NCBI GenBank assembly: GCA_905233695.1
Contig: CAJODN010000008.1
Span: forward strand, 1-64,000
Reading direction: 5' to 3'
DNA from: an uncultured Lachnospiraceae bacterium
GTDB taxonomy: Bacteria; Bacillota; Clostridia; Lachnospirales; Lachnospiraceae
DNA length: 64,000 nt
Positions 8,420 to 17,485 of this stretch are shown one piece after another. Each line of letters starts with the position of its first letter. The stretch's first letter is position 1. The translations under genes were made by a program, and so were the position numbers. Below the pieces are notes generated by a model. It was given only the letters and a program-made list of their open reading frames with translations. It was not told the origin of the DNA and did not search any database.

Positions 8420-10273
8420 ATGAGATCCGAAAGAAAACAGCTTATTCTAAGACGAACACTCCTTGTGATACTCGATGTTATCTGTGTAGGTATATCGGGT
8501 TTTGCGGCGTTGTTCGTACGCTTTGATTTCCAATTTAATAGGATAGATTACCCATATACTGAGAGGAGCCTTACTTATCTTCCCATTCATATTGCGGTAA
8601 CTATCATTATATTCGTGCTTCTTAGAATGTATAACAGCCTGTGGGAGTTTGCTTCAATCGAGGAAATGGTGAGAATTGTAATCGCCTGTGTCATATCTGA
8701 GGTTACCCATTTTGCCGGTATGCATATAATGTTCTACTCCGTTAATAACAGCGTTATGCCGAGAAGCTTCTGGCCATTGGAACTTGTGATACTAATCATC
8801 CTGGTGGGCGGGACCAGATTCTTCTATAGGCTCCTTCGGCGGATGAATCAGACTGAACGGACGGAGGAGAAGAAGCGTATTCTTCTCGTGGGAGCCGGGG
8901 ATGCGGGTAACACCATTCTTCGTGAGATTAAGCAGAGTAAATATCTTGACGCTAAGGTGGTCTGCGTAATTGACGATAACAAATCCAAAGTGGGAAGCTA
9001 CATGCAGGGTGTTCGTATCGTTGGAACGAGAGTCGATATTCCGAAGATGGCTGATAAATACGCGGTTACCGATATCTTCGTTGCCATTCCTTCGCTTCCC
9101 AGAAAAGAGCTTAAGGAGATTGTTGACCTTTGCAGTGAGACATCTTGTAACATAAGGGCGCTTCCCGGAATCTACCAGATTATTAATGAAGAAGTGTCGG
9201 TTCGAAAGCTTCGTAATGTTGAAGTAGAGGATCTTCTCGGTCGAGATGTGGTGGAGGCCGATATAGATAAGGTTACGTCCTTCGTTGAGGGCAAGGTCGT
9301 TATGGTTACGGGCGGTGGTGGAAGCATCGGCTCCGAGCTTTGCAGACAGATTGCTGCCTACAAGCCGAAGCAGCTTATCATCGTGGAGATATACGAGAAT
9401 AACGCCTATGACATAGAGCAGGAGCTTAAGGTTACACATTCGGAGCTTAACCTTATAACCCTTATAGCATCCGTTCGTAATACCAACAGGATGGATCACA
9501 TATTCAGTACTTACCATCCCGAGATTGTGTTCCATGCGGCGGCTCATAAGCACGTACCGCTGATGGAGGACAGCCCTTCGGAGGCTATTAAGAATAATGT
9601 GTATGGCACTCTGAAGCTGTCGAAGATGTGTAGCAAGTACTCCGTTAGGCGTATGGTATTAATCTCGACTGATAAGGCCGTTAACCCCACTAATGTTATG
9701 GGGGCATCCAAGAGAATGTGCGAGATGGTGGTTCAGGCATATAACGAAAGGTCTGATACGGAATTCGTGGCAGTTCGCTTTGGAAATGTGCTTGGTTCCA
9801 ACGGAAGTGTTATTCCCCTGTTCAAGAAGCAGATTGCTGCAGGAGGCCCTGTTACCGTTACCCATAAGGATGTGGTTCGGTACTTTATGACCATTCCTGA
9901 AGCGGTAACACTTGTGCTTGCTGCAGGCTCTATGGCTAAGGGCGGTGAAATATTCGTCCTTGATATGGGAGAGCCTGTTAAGATAGATGATATGGCGCGG
10001 AATCTAATACGTTTGTCAGGATATGTGCCTGACAGAGATATAGAGATTGTATATACCGGACTTCGTCCGGGAGAGAAGCTGTACGAAGAGCTTCTTATGG
10101 ATGAAGAAGGAATAAGAAGAACGGATAATGAGCTTGTCTATATCGGACGCCCCATAGATTTTGATGAGGAGAAGTTCTTGCAAGAGCTTGAGGATAGCTA
10201 CGATGAGATAACAAGTGAGGATGCGGACATCAAAGAGTTCGTTCGTAAGATGGTTCCGACTTACAAAGGGTAA
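8420..10273 (+). CDS. Membrane nucleoside-diphosphate-sugar 4,6-dehydratase (FlaA1/CapD family)
   Basis: This 617-residue protein has about four N-terminal membrane helices (residues 12-130), a first Rossmann-like domain (VGAGDAGN near residue 158) and an extended SDR dehydratase domain with VTGGGGSIGSE (about residues 294-304). The active-site region STDKAVNPTNVMGASKR has Met in place of the usual Tyr of YxxxK, as in PglF/CapD dehydratases. Such enzymes make 4-keto-6-deoxy UDP-sugars for surface polysaccharide or glycan synthesis. No other glycan genes flank it, so the pathway is unknown. The ATG follows GGGGAGG. Confidence 0.9.
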   Translation: MRSERKQLILRRTLLVILDVICVGISGFAALFVRFDFQFNRIDYPYTERSLTYLPIHIAVTIIIFVLLRMYNSLWEFASIEEMVRIVIACVISEVTHFAGMHIMFYSVNNSVMPRSFWPLELVILIILVGGTRFFYRLLRRMNQTERTEEKKRILLVGAGDAGNTILREIKQSKYLDAKVVCVIDDNKSKVGSYMQGVRIVGTRVDIPKMADKYAVTDIFVAIPSLPRKELKEIVDLCSETSCNIRALPGIYQIINEEVSVRKLRNVEVEDLLGRDVVEADIDKVTSFVEGKVVMVTGGGGSIGSELCRQIAAYKPKQLIIVEIYENNAYDIEQELKVTHSELNLITLIASVRNTNRMDHIFSTYHPEIVFHAAAHKHVPLMEDSPSEAIKNNVYGTLKLSKMCSKYSVRRMVLISTDKAVNPTNVMGASKRMCEMVVQAYNERSDTEFVAVRFGNVLGSNGSVIPLFKKQIAAGGPVTVTHKDVVRYFMTIPEAVTLVLAAGSMAKGGEIFVLDMGEPVKIDDMARNLIRLSGYVPDRDIEIVYTGLRPGEKLYEELLMDEEGIRRTDNELVYIGRPIDFDEEKFLQELEDSYDEITSEDADIKEFVRKMVPTYKG

Positions 10274-10281
10274 TTTGTTAA

Positions 10282-10310
10282 TTGATTTTCTGATATGAGT
10301 GGAGTATATT
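10282..10310 (+). promoter_or_regulatory. Promoter for rubrerythrin
   Basis: TTGATT (10282-10287), a 17-base spacer and TATATT (10305-10310) precede the rubrerythrin gene. No clear PerR box was recognised. Confidence 0.5.
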
Positions 10311-10391
10311 ATGATTACGGAATACTGTAGCAGTTGAGATTTTTGCCTGCTCAGATAAATCTAAGGAATTTATGGATAGGAGGACAAAACT

Positions 10392-10934
10392 ATGGCAGAG
10401 AACAAATACGCAGGAACAAAAACAGAGAAGAACTTATGGGAGGCATTTGCGGGCGAATCACAGGCACGTAATAAGTACACATATTTTGCATCCGTTGCCA
10501 AGAAGGCAGGATATGAGCAGATCGCTGCAATGTTTCTTAAGACTGCCGACAACGAGAAGGAGCATGCGAAGCTCTGGTTCAAGGCGCTTGGCGGAGTGGG
10601 AGACACTCCGGAGAATCTTCTTGCCGCTGCAGAGGGAGAGAATGCCGAGTGGACTGATATGTATGACAGAATGGCTAAGGAAGCAGACGAGGAAGGCTTC
10701 CATGAACTGGCAGAGCAGTTCAGAGGAGTAGCGGCAATCGAGAAGCTCCACGAAGAACGTTACCGTGCTCTTCTTCATAATATAGAAGCCATGGAAGTCT
10801 TTAAGAAGAGCGGTGTTACCATGTGGGAGTGTAGGAATTGTGGTCATGTGGTTGTAGGAACCGAGGCTCCTGAAGTATGCCCTGTATGTAATCATCCACA
10901 GAGCTTTTTCGAGGTTAGAGCCGAGAATTATTAA
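10392..10934 (+). CDS. rbr: Rubrerythrin
   Basis: Rubrerythrin reduces hydrogen peroxide in anaerobes. The N-terminal ferritin-like four-helix domain (about residues 1-140) carries the di-iron ligands (for example NEKEHAK and EKLHEERY), and a C-terminal rubredoxin domain has two CxxC pairs (CRNC and CPVC). Domain order and the length of 180 residues match classical rubrerythrin. The ATG follows AGGAGG. The metal transporter operon begins only 36 bases downstream, so the two may be co-transcribed, which links peroxide defence with metal supply. Confidence 0.96.
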   Translation: MAENKYAGTKTEKNLWEAFAGESQARNKYTYFASVAKKAGYEQIAAMFLKTADNEKEHAKLWFKALGGVGDTPENLLAAAEGENAEWTDMYDRMAKEADEEGFHELAEQFRGVAAIEKLHEERYRALLHNIEAMEVFKKSGVTMWECRNCGHVVVGTEAPEVCPVCNHPQSFFEVRAENY

Positions 10935-10970
10935 TATAAGAAGTCCAATCCGAGATCAGAGGATCAGAAC

Positions 10971-11855
10971 ATGAACAAATCCAATAAGATAATATTCGTT
11001 ATAATATTGCTGATTACAATAACTGTAATCGGCATTATTATAATGGCTTTATCCACAACTAAACAAAGCGAAGAGGCGGAAGGTAACGGCAAGTTCACCA
11101 TCGTTACCTCCTTCTATCCTATGTACATTGCGACGATGAACATAACTGAAGGTGCTGACGTTAACTTATATAACTTGTCAGAACCGAAGACCGGCTGTCT
11201 TCACGATTATGAGCTTACAACAGCGGACATGAAGCTTTTGTCTAAAGCCGATGCATTTGTTGTTAACGGCGGTGGAATGGAAGAGTTCCTACCGGATATT
11301 AAAGCCAATTATCCCGACCTTATAATTATTGATGCATCGGAAGGAATTGATATCGAAGAAGATAATGCTCACGTATGGATGAGTATTTCTGACCATATTA
11401 AGCAGGTGGAGAATATAACTACCGGTCTCTGCAAAGCAGACCCTACGAATGCATCTATCTATCAACAGAACTCTGCAAACTATATTAACAAATTGCAAGA
11501 ATTATTGGCAACTGAAGACGATTCGTTAAAGGGTAAGAAAGTAGTTCTGTTCTCGGAAGCATACGAATACTTGGCCAAGGACTTTGGTCTTGACGTTAGA
11601 GGTGTTCTGGACCTTGATGAAGAGAAGGATATAAGCGCCAAGGAGCTTGCGGAAACCGTAGATATTGTTAAGAGGGATAAGGTGCCCCTTATTATTGCTG
11701 AGAAGGAATACGGAGAAAAGATGGCTAATGCCGTTATGAAGGAGACGGATGTAGTGTCCCTTTATTTGGACACCATTATTCGCGGTGACTACGATAAGGA
11801 TTCATACATTAACAGAATGCAAGATAATATTGAACTTTTGAAGGGGACTAAGTAG
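10971..11855 (+). CDS. Zinc/manganese ABC transporter substrate-binding protein
   Basis: This is a cluster A-I (ZnuA/TroA-type) metal-binding protein, 294 residues. It starts with an uncleaved-looking membrane segment (residues 6-27) without a lipobox cysteine, so it is probably anchored by this helix rather than by lipid. Metal-ligand histidines are visible in LHDYELT and NAHVWMS. The His-rich loop typical of many ZnuA proteins is absent. The stop codon overlaps the ATPase gene by one base, and the permease gene follows, giving a complete importer. Zinc is likely, but manganese cannot be excluded. Confidence 0.88.
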   Translation: MNKSNKIIFVIILLITITVIGIIIMALSTTKQSEEAEGNGKFTIVTSFYPMYIATMNITEGADVNLYNLSEPKTGCLHDYELTTADMKLLSKADAFVVNGGGMEEFLPDIKANYPDLIIIDASEGIDIEEDNAHVWMSISDHIKQVENITTGLCKADPTNASIYQQNSANYINKLQELLATEDDSLKGKKVVLFSEAYEYLAKDFGLDVRGVLDLDEEKDISAKELAETVDIVKRDKVPLIIAEKEYGEKMANAVMKETDVVSLYLDTIIRGDYDKDSYINRMQDNIELLKGTK

Positions 11856-12724
11856 TGGAGATTGTTAAGAAGATTTCTAAAAAGGCATGTGGTCTATGCT
11901 GTATAAAGGTTAAGAATCTCGGTGTTCGATACGGTGATAATGTGGTACTTCAGGATATTAATCTTCACATTCATTGCGGAAGTATCACTGCAATTATCGG
12001 TAAGAACGGAGCGGGTAAATCTTCATTTGTAAGAGCCATCGTTGGAGAGGTTAAGCATACCGGAGATATAGAATACAGGAATGTGGAGAACGGAGACAAG
12101 AAGAATCTTAAGATTGGATACGTTCCTCAGAATCTTAATATTGATAAGTCGACGCCGGTATCTGTTTACGACTTGTTTGCTTCTTTTTGTTTTAATACAC
12201 CTGTGCTCTTTAAGAGTAAGAAGGTAACAGATAAAGTGATTAAGGCGCTTAAGGTATTTGAAGCGGAGGACTTAATTGATAAGCCAATCGGAACACTTTC
12301 CGGAGGGCAGCTTCAGCGCGTCCTTCTCTCCATGGCAATATATGACGAGCCTAAGCTTCTTATCTTAGATGAACCCGTGTCCGGAATTGACACTAACGGA
12401 ATGAAGCTTTTTTATGATAAGATGAGATATCTAAGGGATAATTTCGATATGGCAATTCTCATTGTAAGTCATGACCTAGAGTACGTGTATAAGTATGCTG
12501 ACAATGTGCTTCTTCTCGACAATACAATTCTCGCGAACGGAAGTGCAGCCGACGTGTACAGAACGAAAGCATTTGACGAAATATTCGGAGGATTCAAGCT
12601 GGAGGATGCCGCTAAGGACTTGGCCGATGAAGACTTCATCTTACGACACGAACCTAAAGAAACAGACGACGAACCCTTCGATGCATCATATGTCGGTAAG
12701 CAAGATAAAGGAGGAGAAAAATGA
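11855..12724 (+). CDS. Zinc/manganese ABC transporter ATP-binding protein
   Basis: This is the ATPase of the metal importer. Walker A is GKNGAGKSS, the signature is LSGGQLQRV, and Walker B is LLILDEP followed by the D-loop SGID. It starts with GTG overlapping the TAG of the previous gene. The N-terminus is about 20 residues longer than usual and holds a Cys-x-x-Cys-Cys-like stretch (CGLCCIK). A C-terminal acidic extension (about residues 245-289) goes beyond the ATPase fold. It overlaps the permease start by four bases (ATGA), so translation is coupled. Confidence 0.9.
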   Translation: MEIVKKISKKACGLCCIKVKNLGVRYGDNVVLQDINLHIHCGSITAIIGKNGAGKSSFVRAIVGEVKHTGDIEYRNVENGDKKNLKIGYVPQNLNIDKSTPVSVYDLFASFCFNTPVLFKSKKVTDKVIKALKVFEAEDLIDKPIGTLSGGQLQRVLLSMAIYDEPKLLILDEPVSGIDTNGMKLFYDKMRYLRDNFDMAILIVSHDLEYVYKYADNVLLLDNTILANGSAADVYRTKAFDEIFGGFKLEDAAKDLADEDFILRHEPKETDDEPFDASYVGKQDKGGEK

Positions 12725-13533
12725 GTACGTTTCTAAGTTTATTCTCCTATGACTTTATGATTAATGCGCTTCTTGCGGTAATTATTATCGGGCCTCTCTT
12801 TGCGCTTCTCGGAACGATGATTGTCCAGAAGAGGATGGCATTTTTCTCTGATGCGTTAGGACATAGTGCATTTACGGGAATTGCTGTCGGAGTAATCTGT
12901 GGAATTGTTAACACGACAATATCTATGGTGATATTTGCAGTGATATTTGCGATTCTCCTTAACCATATTAAGAAACGTAATCCTCAAAATGTTGATACGG
13001 TAATCTCGGTATTTGCAAGTGTGGCAACTGCCATCGGTCTTGCAGTACTTTCATTCGGCGGTAATTTCAGTGAGTACTCATCACTTCTTGTGGGCGACAT
13101 TTTAAGCATCTCCAAGATGGAGATACTATATCTTCTTATCATATGTATTGTTACGATTGTGTTTTACTGCTTCGCAATTAATAAATTAAATGCCATTAGT
13201 ATTAACCCGACTCTTGCCAAGAGTCACCGTATTAAGGTGCAACTTATAGAAGATATCTTTGCGGTGATAATAGCTGTGACGGTGATGCTGTCCATTCGCT
13301 GGGTAGGACTTCTTCTGATAAATGCGCTTTTGATACTTCCCGCGGCAAGCAGTCGCAACATTTCAACCAACATGAGGGAGTATACCGTGTATGCAATTAT
13401 ATTCTCTCTGTTCTCATCAGTACTTGGTCTATTCATTTCGTACTTTATAAATATAGCTACAGGACCTGTGATTGTAATCATAGCGGCTGTAATATATTTT
13501 GCAACGTATTTGTATGGCAGAGCGAGCAAGTAG
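12721..13533 (+). CDS. Zinc/manganese ABC transporter permease
   Basis: This is the membrane subunit of the importer, an ABC-3 family permease of 270 residues with about eight hydrophobic helices. The conserved region MAFFSDALGHSAFTGIA near residue 40 is typical of ZnuB/AdcB/MntB. It overlaps the ATPase gene by four bases. A long imperfect inverted repeat follows the stop codon directly. Confidence 0.92.
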   Translation: MSTFLSLFSYDFMINALLAVIIIGPLFALLGTMIVQKRMAFFSDALGHSAFTGIAVGVICGIVNTTISMVIFAVIFAILLNHIKKRNPQNVDTVISVFASVATAIGLAVLSFGGNFSEYSSLLVGDILSISKMEILYLLIICIVTIVFYCFAINKLNAISINPTLAKSHRIKVQLIEDIFAVIIAVTVMLSIRWVGLLLINALLILPAASSRNISTNMREYTVYAIIFSLFSSVLGLFISYFINIATGPVIVIIAAVIYFATYLYGRASK

Positions 13534-13535
13534 GC

Positions 13536-13622
13536 TTCTGCGCCACAATATATAATACCTTTGTACAATTAGATCAAGCGCAGAATCGACGTACAAAGGT
13601 ATTAATATATTGGGGCGCAGAA
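13536..13622. repeat. Long inverted repeat between the metal permease gene and carB
   Basis: The left arm (13536-13566) and right arm (13591-13622) match over 31-32 bases with one mismatch and one single-base gap, around a 24-base loop. The loop itself contains GCGCAGAA (13578-13585), a copy of the end of the right arm, so the left end could pair in two ways. There is no T run after it. It may be an mRNA-stabilising hairpin, an attenuation device for carB, or a remnant of a small mobile element. Confidence 0.8.
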
Positions 13623-13654
13623 TATAGATATGCAATATAAAGACTAAAAAATAC

Positions 13655-13683
13655 TTGTATCTACCCACCATAAATTCTATAAT
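13655..13683 (+). promoter_or_regulatory. Promoter for carB
   Basis: TTGTAT (13655-13660), a 17-base spacer and a perfect TATAAT (13678-13683). A short inverted repeat, ATTCTAT and ATAGAAT, surrounds the -10 (13674-13696) and could be an operator. Confidence 0.6.
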
Positions 13684-13721
13684 AATATGGATAGAATAAT
13701 TAAGGAAGAAGGAGAAGGATT

Positions 13722-16700
13722 ATGCCAAAAAGAGAAGACATCAATAAAGTTCTTATTATCGGTTCGGGACCTATCGTAATAGGTCAAGCATGCGAATTCG
13801 ATTACTCAGGCACACAGGCCTGTAAAGCACTTAAGAAACTGGGATACGAAATAGTTCTTGTTAATTCTAACCCCGCTACAATTATGACGGATCCCGAGAC
13901 AGCAGATGAAACATATATTGAACCTCTTAATTTAGATAGATTAGAGCAGATTATTGCAGTAGAACGTCCGGATGCCTTACTGCCCAATTTGGGTGGTCAA
14001 TCGGGACTTAATTTATGTTCGGAGCTTTATAAGGCAGGCGTCCTTGATAAATATGGGGTTAAAGTTATCGGTGTTCAGGTTGACGCTATCGAGCGTGGTG
14101 AAGACAGAATCGAATTCAAGGAGACAATGAATTCTCTTGGAATCGAGATGGCTCGTTCACAGGTTGCATACTCTGTTGACGAGGCACTTGATATTGCCGA
14201 TAAGCTGGGTTACCCTGTTGTGCTTCGCCCCGCATATACAATGGGCGGCGCCGGCGGCGGTCTTGTATACAATAAGGAAGAGCTTCAGGTTGTATGTAAG
14301 AGAGGTCTTCAGGCATCACTGGTGGGTCAGGTTCTTGTAGAAGAGTCAGTCTTAGGCTGGGAAGAGCTTGAACTTGAAGTAGTAAGAGACTGCGAAGGCA
14401 ATATGATTACCGTTTGCTTTATAGAGAATATCGATCCTATGGGAGTTCATACGGGAGATTCCTTCTGTTCCGCTCCTATGCTTACCATTTCTGAAGAGAC
14501 TCAGAAGAGACTGCAGGAACAGGCTTATAAGATTGTTGATAAGGTTCAGGTTATCGGTGGAACCAACGTACAGTTCGCACATGATCCCAAGTCAGACAGA
14601 ATATGCGTAATCGAGATTAATCCGAGAACAAGTCGTTCATCAGCACTTGCATCTAAGGCAACGGGATTCCCCATTGCCCTTGTATCTGCAATGCTTGCTT
14701 GCGGACTTACTCTTAAGGATATTGAGTGCGGTAAGTACGGAACACTTGATAAGTATGTTCCCGACGGTGACTATGTTGTAATTAAGTTTGCTCGCTGGGC
14801 GTTCGAGAAGTTCAAGGGCGTTGAGGATAAGCTGGGCACACAGATGAGAGCCGTTGGTGAAGTTATGTCAATCGGTAAGACATACAAGGAGGCTTTCCAG
14901 AAGGCAATTCGGTCGTTGGAGATCGGACGCTACGGTCTCGGTCATGCCAAGGACTTCGATACTAAGTCTAAGGAAGACTTACTTCAGATGCTTATTACTC
15001 CGTCATCTGAGAGACATTTCATCATGTATGAAGCTCTTCGTAAGGGTGCCACAGTTGATGAGATTAATGAGATTACAAGGGTTAAGAAGTATTTCATAGA
15101 ACAGATGCAAGAACTCGTGGAAGAAGAGGAAGAGCTTTCGAAGTCTAAGGGTTCCCTCCCAAGTGACGAGGCACTTATTAAGGCTAAGAAGGACGGTTTC
15201 TCTGATAAATATCTTAGCCAAATCTTAGATATTGATGAAGCTGAGGTCAGAAATAAGAGACTTTCTCTCGGCGTAGAAGAAGCATGGGAAGGCGTTCACG
15301 TAAGCGGAACAAAGGATTCGGCTTACTACTTCTCAACATATAATTCAGAGGACAGGGATAAGGTGTCCGACAATAAGAAGATTATGATACTTGGCGGTGG
15401 CCCTAACAGAATCGGTCAGGGTATCGAGTTCGATTACTGTTGTGTCCATGCAGCTAAGGCACTTAAGAAATTAGGCTTTGAAACAATTATCGTTAACTGT
15501 AATCCGGAGACTGTTTCAACAGACTACGATACATCCGATAAGCTCTACTTTGAGCCACTTACACTGGAGGATGTTCTCAGCATTTACAATAAGGAGAAGC
15601 CTCTGGGTGTTATCGCACAGTTCGGCGGGCAGACACCGCTTAACTTAGCTTCCCAGCTTGAGGAAAACGGCGTTAAGATTCTCGGAACATCTCCTAAGGT
15701 CATTGACCTTGCAGAGGACAGAGATCAGTTCCGTGCAATGATGGATAAATTAGACATTCCGATGCCCGAATCGGGAATGGCCGTTGACGTTAAGGAGGCA
15801 ATTGAGATTGCCAATAAGATCAGTTATCCCGTTATGGTTAGACCTTCTTACGTGCTCGGCGGTCGAGGCATGGAAGTTGTGTATGACGAAGAGTCCCTTG
15901 TTGAATATATGAGTGCGGCAGTCGGTGTCACACCTGACAGACCGATACTTATCGATAGATTCCTTAATCATGCAATGGAGTGTGAGGCAGATGCCATTTC
16001 TGACGGAACCAATGCGTATGTTCCGGCAGTTATGGAGCATATCGAGCTTGCCGGTGTCCACTCCGGTGATTCGGCTTGTATTGTGCCGTCTGCTCATATT
16101 TCCGATGAAAATGTTAAGACAATCAAGGAATACACACGTCGTATTGCAGTCGAGATGAACGTTCGCGGTCTTATGAATATGCAATACGCCATCGAGAATG
16201 ACAAGGTATATGTGCTTGAAGCAAACCCGAGAGCATCTCGTACGGTGCCTCTTGTATCTAAGGTATGTAACATAAGAATGGTGCCTCTTGCTACCGATAT
16301 TATTACATCTGAGATTACCGGCAATCCTTCGCCGATTACCGATATTAAGGAACGACATATTCCGTACTTTGGTGTTAAGGAAGCGGCATTCCCGTTCAAT
16401 ATGTTCCCTGAGGTTGATCCGATCTTAGGACCTGAGATGCGTTCGACAGGTGAGGTACTCGGAATGAGCCCATCTTACGGTGAAGCGTTCTATAAGGCAC
16501 AGGAGGGAATTCAATCTAAGCTTCCTCTTGAAGGAACGGTTCTTATCTCTGTAAATGACAAGGATAAGCCTGAGGTTGTTGAGATTGCGAAGATGTTCCA
16601 CGAAGACGGCTTCAAGATTCTCGGAACGGGAAGGACATACGACTTAATTGCAGAAGCGGGAATCCCGGCAACTAAGGTTAAGAAGCTATACGAAGGTCGT

Positions 16701-16937
16701 CCCAATATCAAGGATATGATTACTAACGGCGATATCAATCTTGTTGTCAACACCCCTGTGGGTAAGGAATGTGTTAACGACGACAGCTACCTAAGGAAGG
16801 CCGCTATTAAGGCGAAGGTTCCTTATATGACGACTATGGCAGCGGCAAGAGCAACCGCCCAGGGTATTCACTACATCAAGACGAATACGGAGGAGAAAGT
16901 GAAGTCGCTTCAGAAGTTCCATAGTGAGATAGAGTAG
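13722..16937 (+). CDS. carB: Carbamoyl-phosphate synthase large subunit
   Basis: This large subunit makes carbamoyl phosphate for pyrimidines and arginine from bicarbonate, ATP and ammonia supplied by the small subunit. At 1071 residues it is full length. It has two tandem carboxyphosphate/carbamate ATP-grasp halves (about 1-400 and 550-930), each beginning with a glycine-rich motif (IGSGPIVIGQ and LGGGPNRIGQ), an oligomerisation linker between them, and a C-terminal MGS-like allosteric domain (about 940-1071). The unusual point is that carA is not adjacent; the upstream genes are a metal transporter. It has its own promoter. A cyclophilin gene follows 13 bases later. Confidence 0.97.
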   Translation: MPKREDINKVLIIGSGPIVIGQACEFDYSGTQACKALKKLGYEIVLVNSNPATIMTDPETADETYIEPLNLDRLEQIIAVERPDALLPNLGGQSGLNLCSELYKAGVLDKYGVKVIGVQVDAIERGEDRIEFKETMNSLGIEMARSQVAYSVDEALDIADKLGYPVVLRPAYTMGGAGGGLVYNKEELQVVCKRGLQASLVGQVLVEESVLGWEELELEVVRDCEGNMITVCFIENIDPMGVHTGDSFCSAPMLTISEETQKRLQEQAYKIVDKVQVIGGTNVQFAHDPKSDRICVIEINPRTSRSSALASKATGFPIALVSAMLACGLTLKDIECGKYGTLDKYVPDGDYVVIKFARWAFEKFKGVEDKLGTQMRAVGEVMSIGKTYKEAFQKAIRSLEIGRYGLGHAKDFDTKSKEDLLQMLITPSSERHFIMYEALRKGATVDEINEITRVKKYFIEQMQELVEEEEELSKSKGSLPSDEALIKAKKDGFSDKYLSQILDIDEAEVRNKRLSLGVEEAWEGVHVSGTKDSAYYFSTYNSEDRDKVSDNKKIMILGGGPNRIGQGIEFDYCCVHAAKALKKLGFETIIVNCNPETVSTDYDTSDKLYFEPLTLEDVLSIYNKEKPLGVIAQFGGQTPLNLASQLEENGVKILGTSPKVIDLAEDRDQFRAMMDKLDIPMPESGMAVDVKEAIEIANKISYPVMVRPSYVLGGRGMEVVYDEESLVEYMSAAVGVTPDRPILIDRFLNHAMECEADAISDGTNAYVPAVMEHIELAGVHSGDSACIVPSAHISDENVKTIKEYTRRIAVEMNVRGLMNMQYAIENDKVYVLEANPRASRTVPLVSKVCNIRMVPLATDIITSEITGNPSPITDIKERHIPYFGVKEAAFPFNMFPEVDPILGPEMRSTGEVLGMSPSYGEAFYKAQEGIQSKLPLEGTVLISVNDKDKPEVVEIAKMFHEDGFKILGTGRTYDLIAEAGIPATKVKKLYEGRPNIKDMITNGDINLVVNTPVGKECVNDDSYLRKAAIKAKVPYMTTMAAARATAQGIHYIKTNTEEKVKSLQKFHSEIE

Positions 16938-16950
16938 GAGGAATAATAAA

Positions 16951-17472
16951 ATGGCTGATAATCCAATCGTAACAATAGTTATGGACTCGGGGGATACAAT
17001 TAAAGCAGAGCTTTATCCCGATGTTGCGCCTAACGCTGTTAATAATTTTATAAGCTTGATTAACAAGGGCTTTTATAACGGCGTGGGGTTCCATAGAGTA
17101 ATTCCCGGCTTCATGATTCAAGGCGGAGATCCTGACGGAATGGGTACAGGCGGTCCCGGATATTCCATCAAGGGTGAGTTTAAAAGCAACGGATTTGAGA
17201 ATAATCTTAAGCACGAAGAAGGCGTGCTCTCAATGGCGCGTTCTATGATGCCCAACAGTGCGGGAAGCCAGTTCTTCATTATGCATAAGACTTCTCCTCA
17301 TCTCGACGGAGACTACGCTGCCTTCGGTAAGGTAACGGAAGGTCTTGACGTAGTTGATAAAATTGCAAATGTGGAAAGAGACTATAACGACATGCCACTT
17401 GAACCACAGGTTATGGTTGAAGTTACGGTCGACACATTTGGTGTAGATTATCCCGAGCCGGAGAAATGTTAA
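16951..17472 (+). CDS. Cyclophilin-type peptidyl-prolyl isomerase
   Basis: This is a 173-residue single-domain cyclophilin. The catalytic region FHRVIPGFMIQGGDP and the motif SAGSQFFI are present, including the catalytic Arg of FHRV. No signal peptide is visible, so it should be cytoplasmic. It lies 13 bases after carB and 13 bases before the DUF1846 gene, probably in one transcript. Confidence 0.95.
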   Translation: MADNPIVTIVMDSGDTIKAELYPDVAPNAVNNFISLINKGFYNGVGFHRVIPGFMIQGGDPDGMGTGGPGYSIKGEFKSNGFENNLKHEEGVLSMARSMMPNSAGSQFFIMHKTSPHLDGDYAAFGKVTEGLDVVDKIANVERDYNDMPLEPQVMVEVTVDTFGVDYPEPEKC

Positions 17473-17485
17473 AAAGGAAAAAGTT

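Noticed and set aside
8792-9553. 253-codon frame opposite the dehydratase gene
   Set aside because: It is the reverse of a well-conserved gene and shows no family motifs.
15750-16358. 202-codon frame opposite carB
   Set aside because: It is a shadow of the carB codon pattern, with no ribosome site and basic, unlikely composition.
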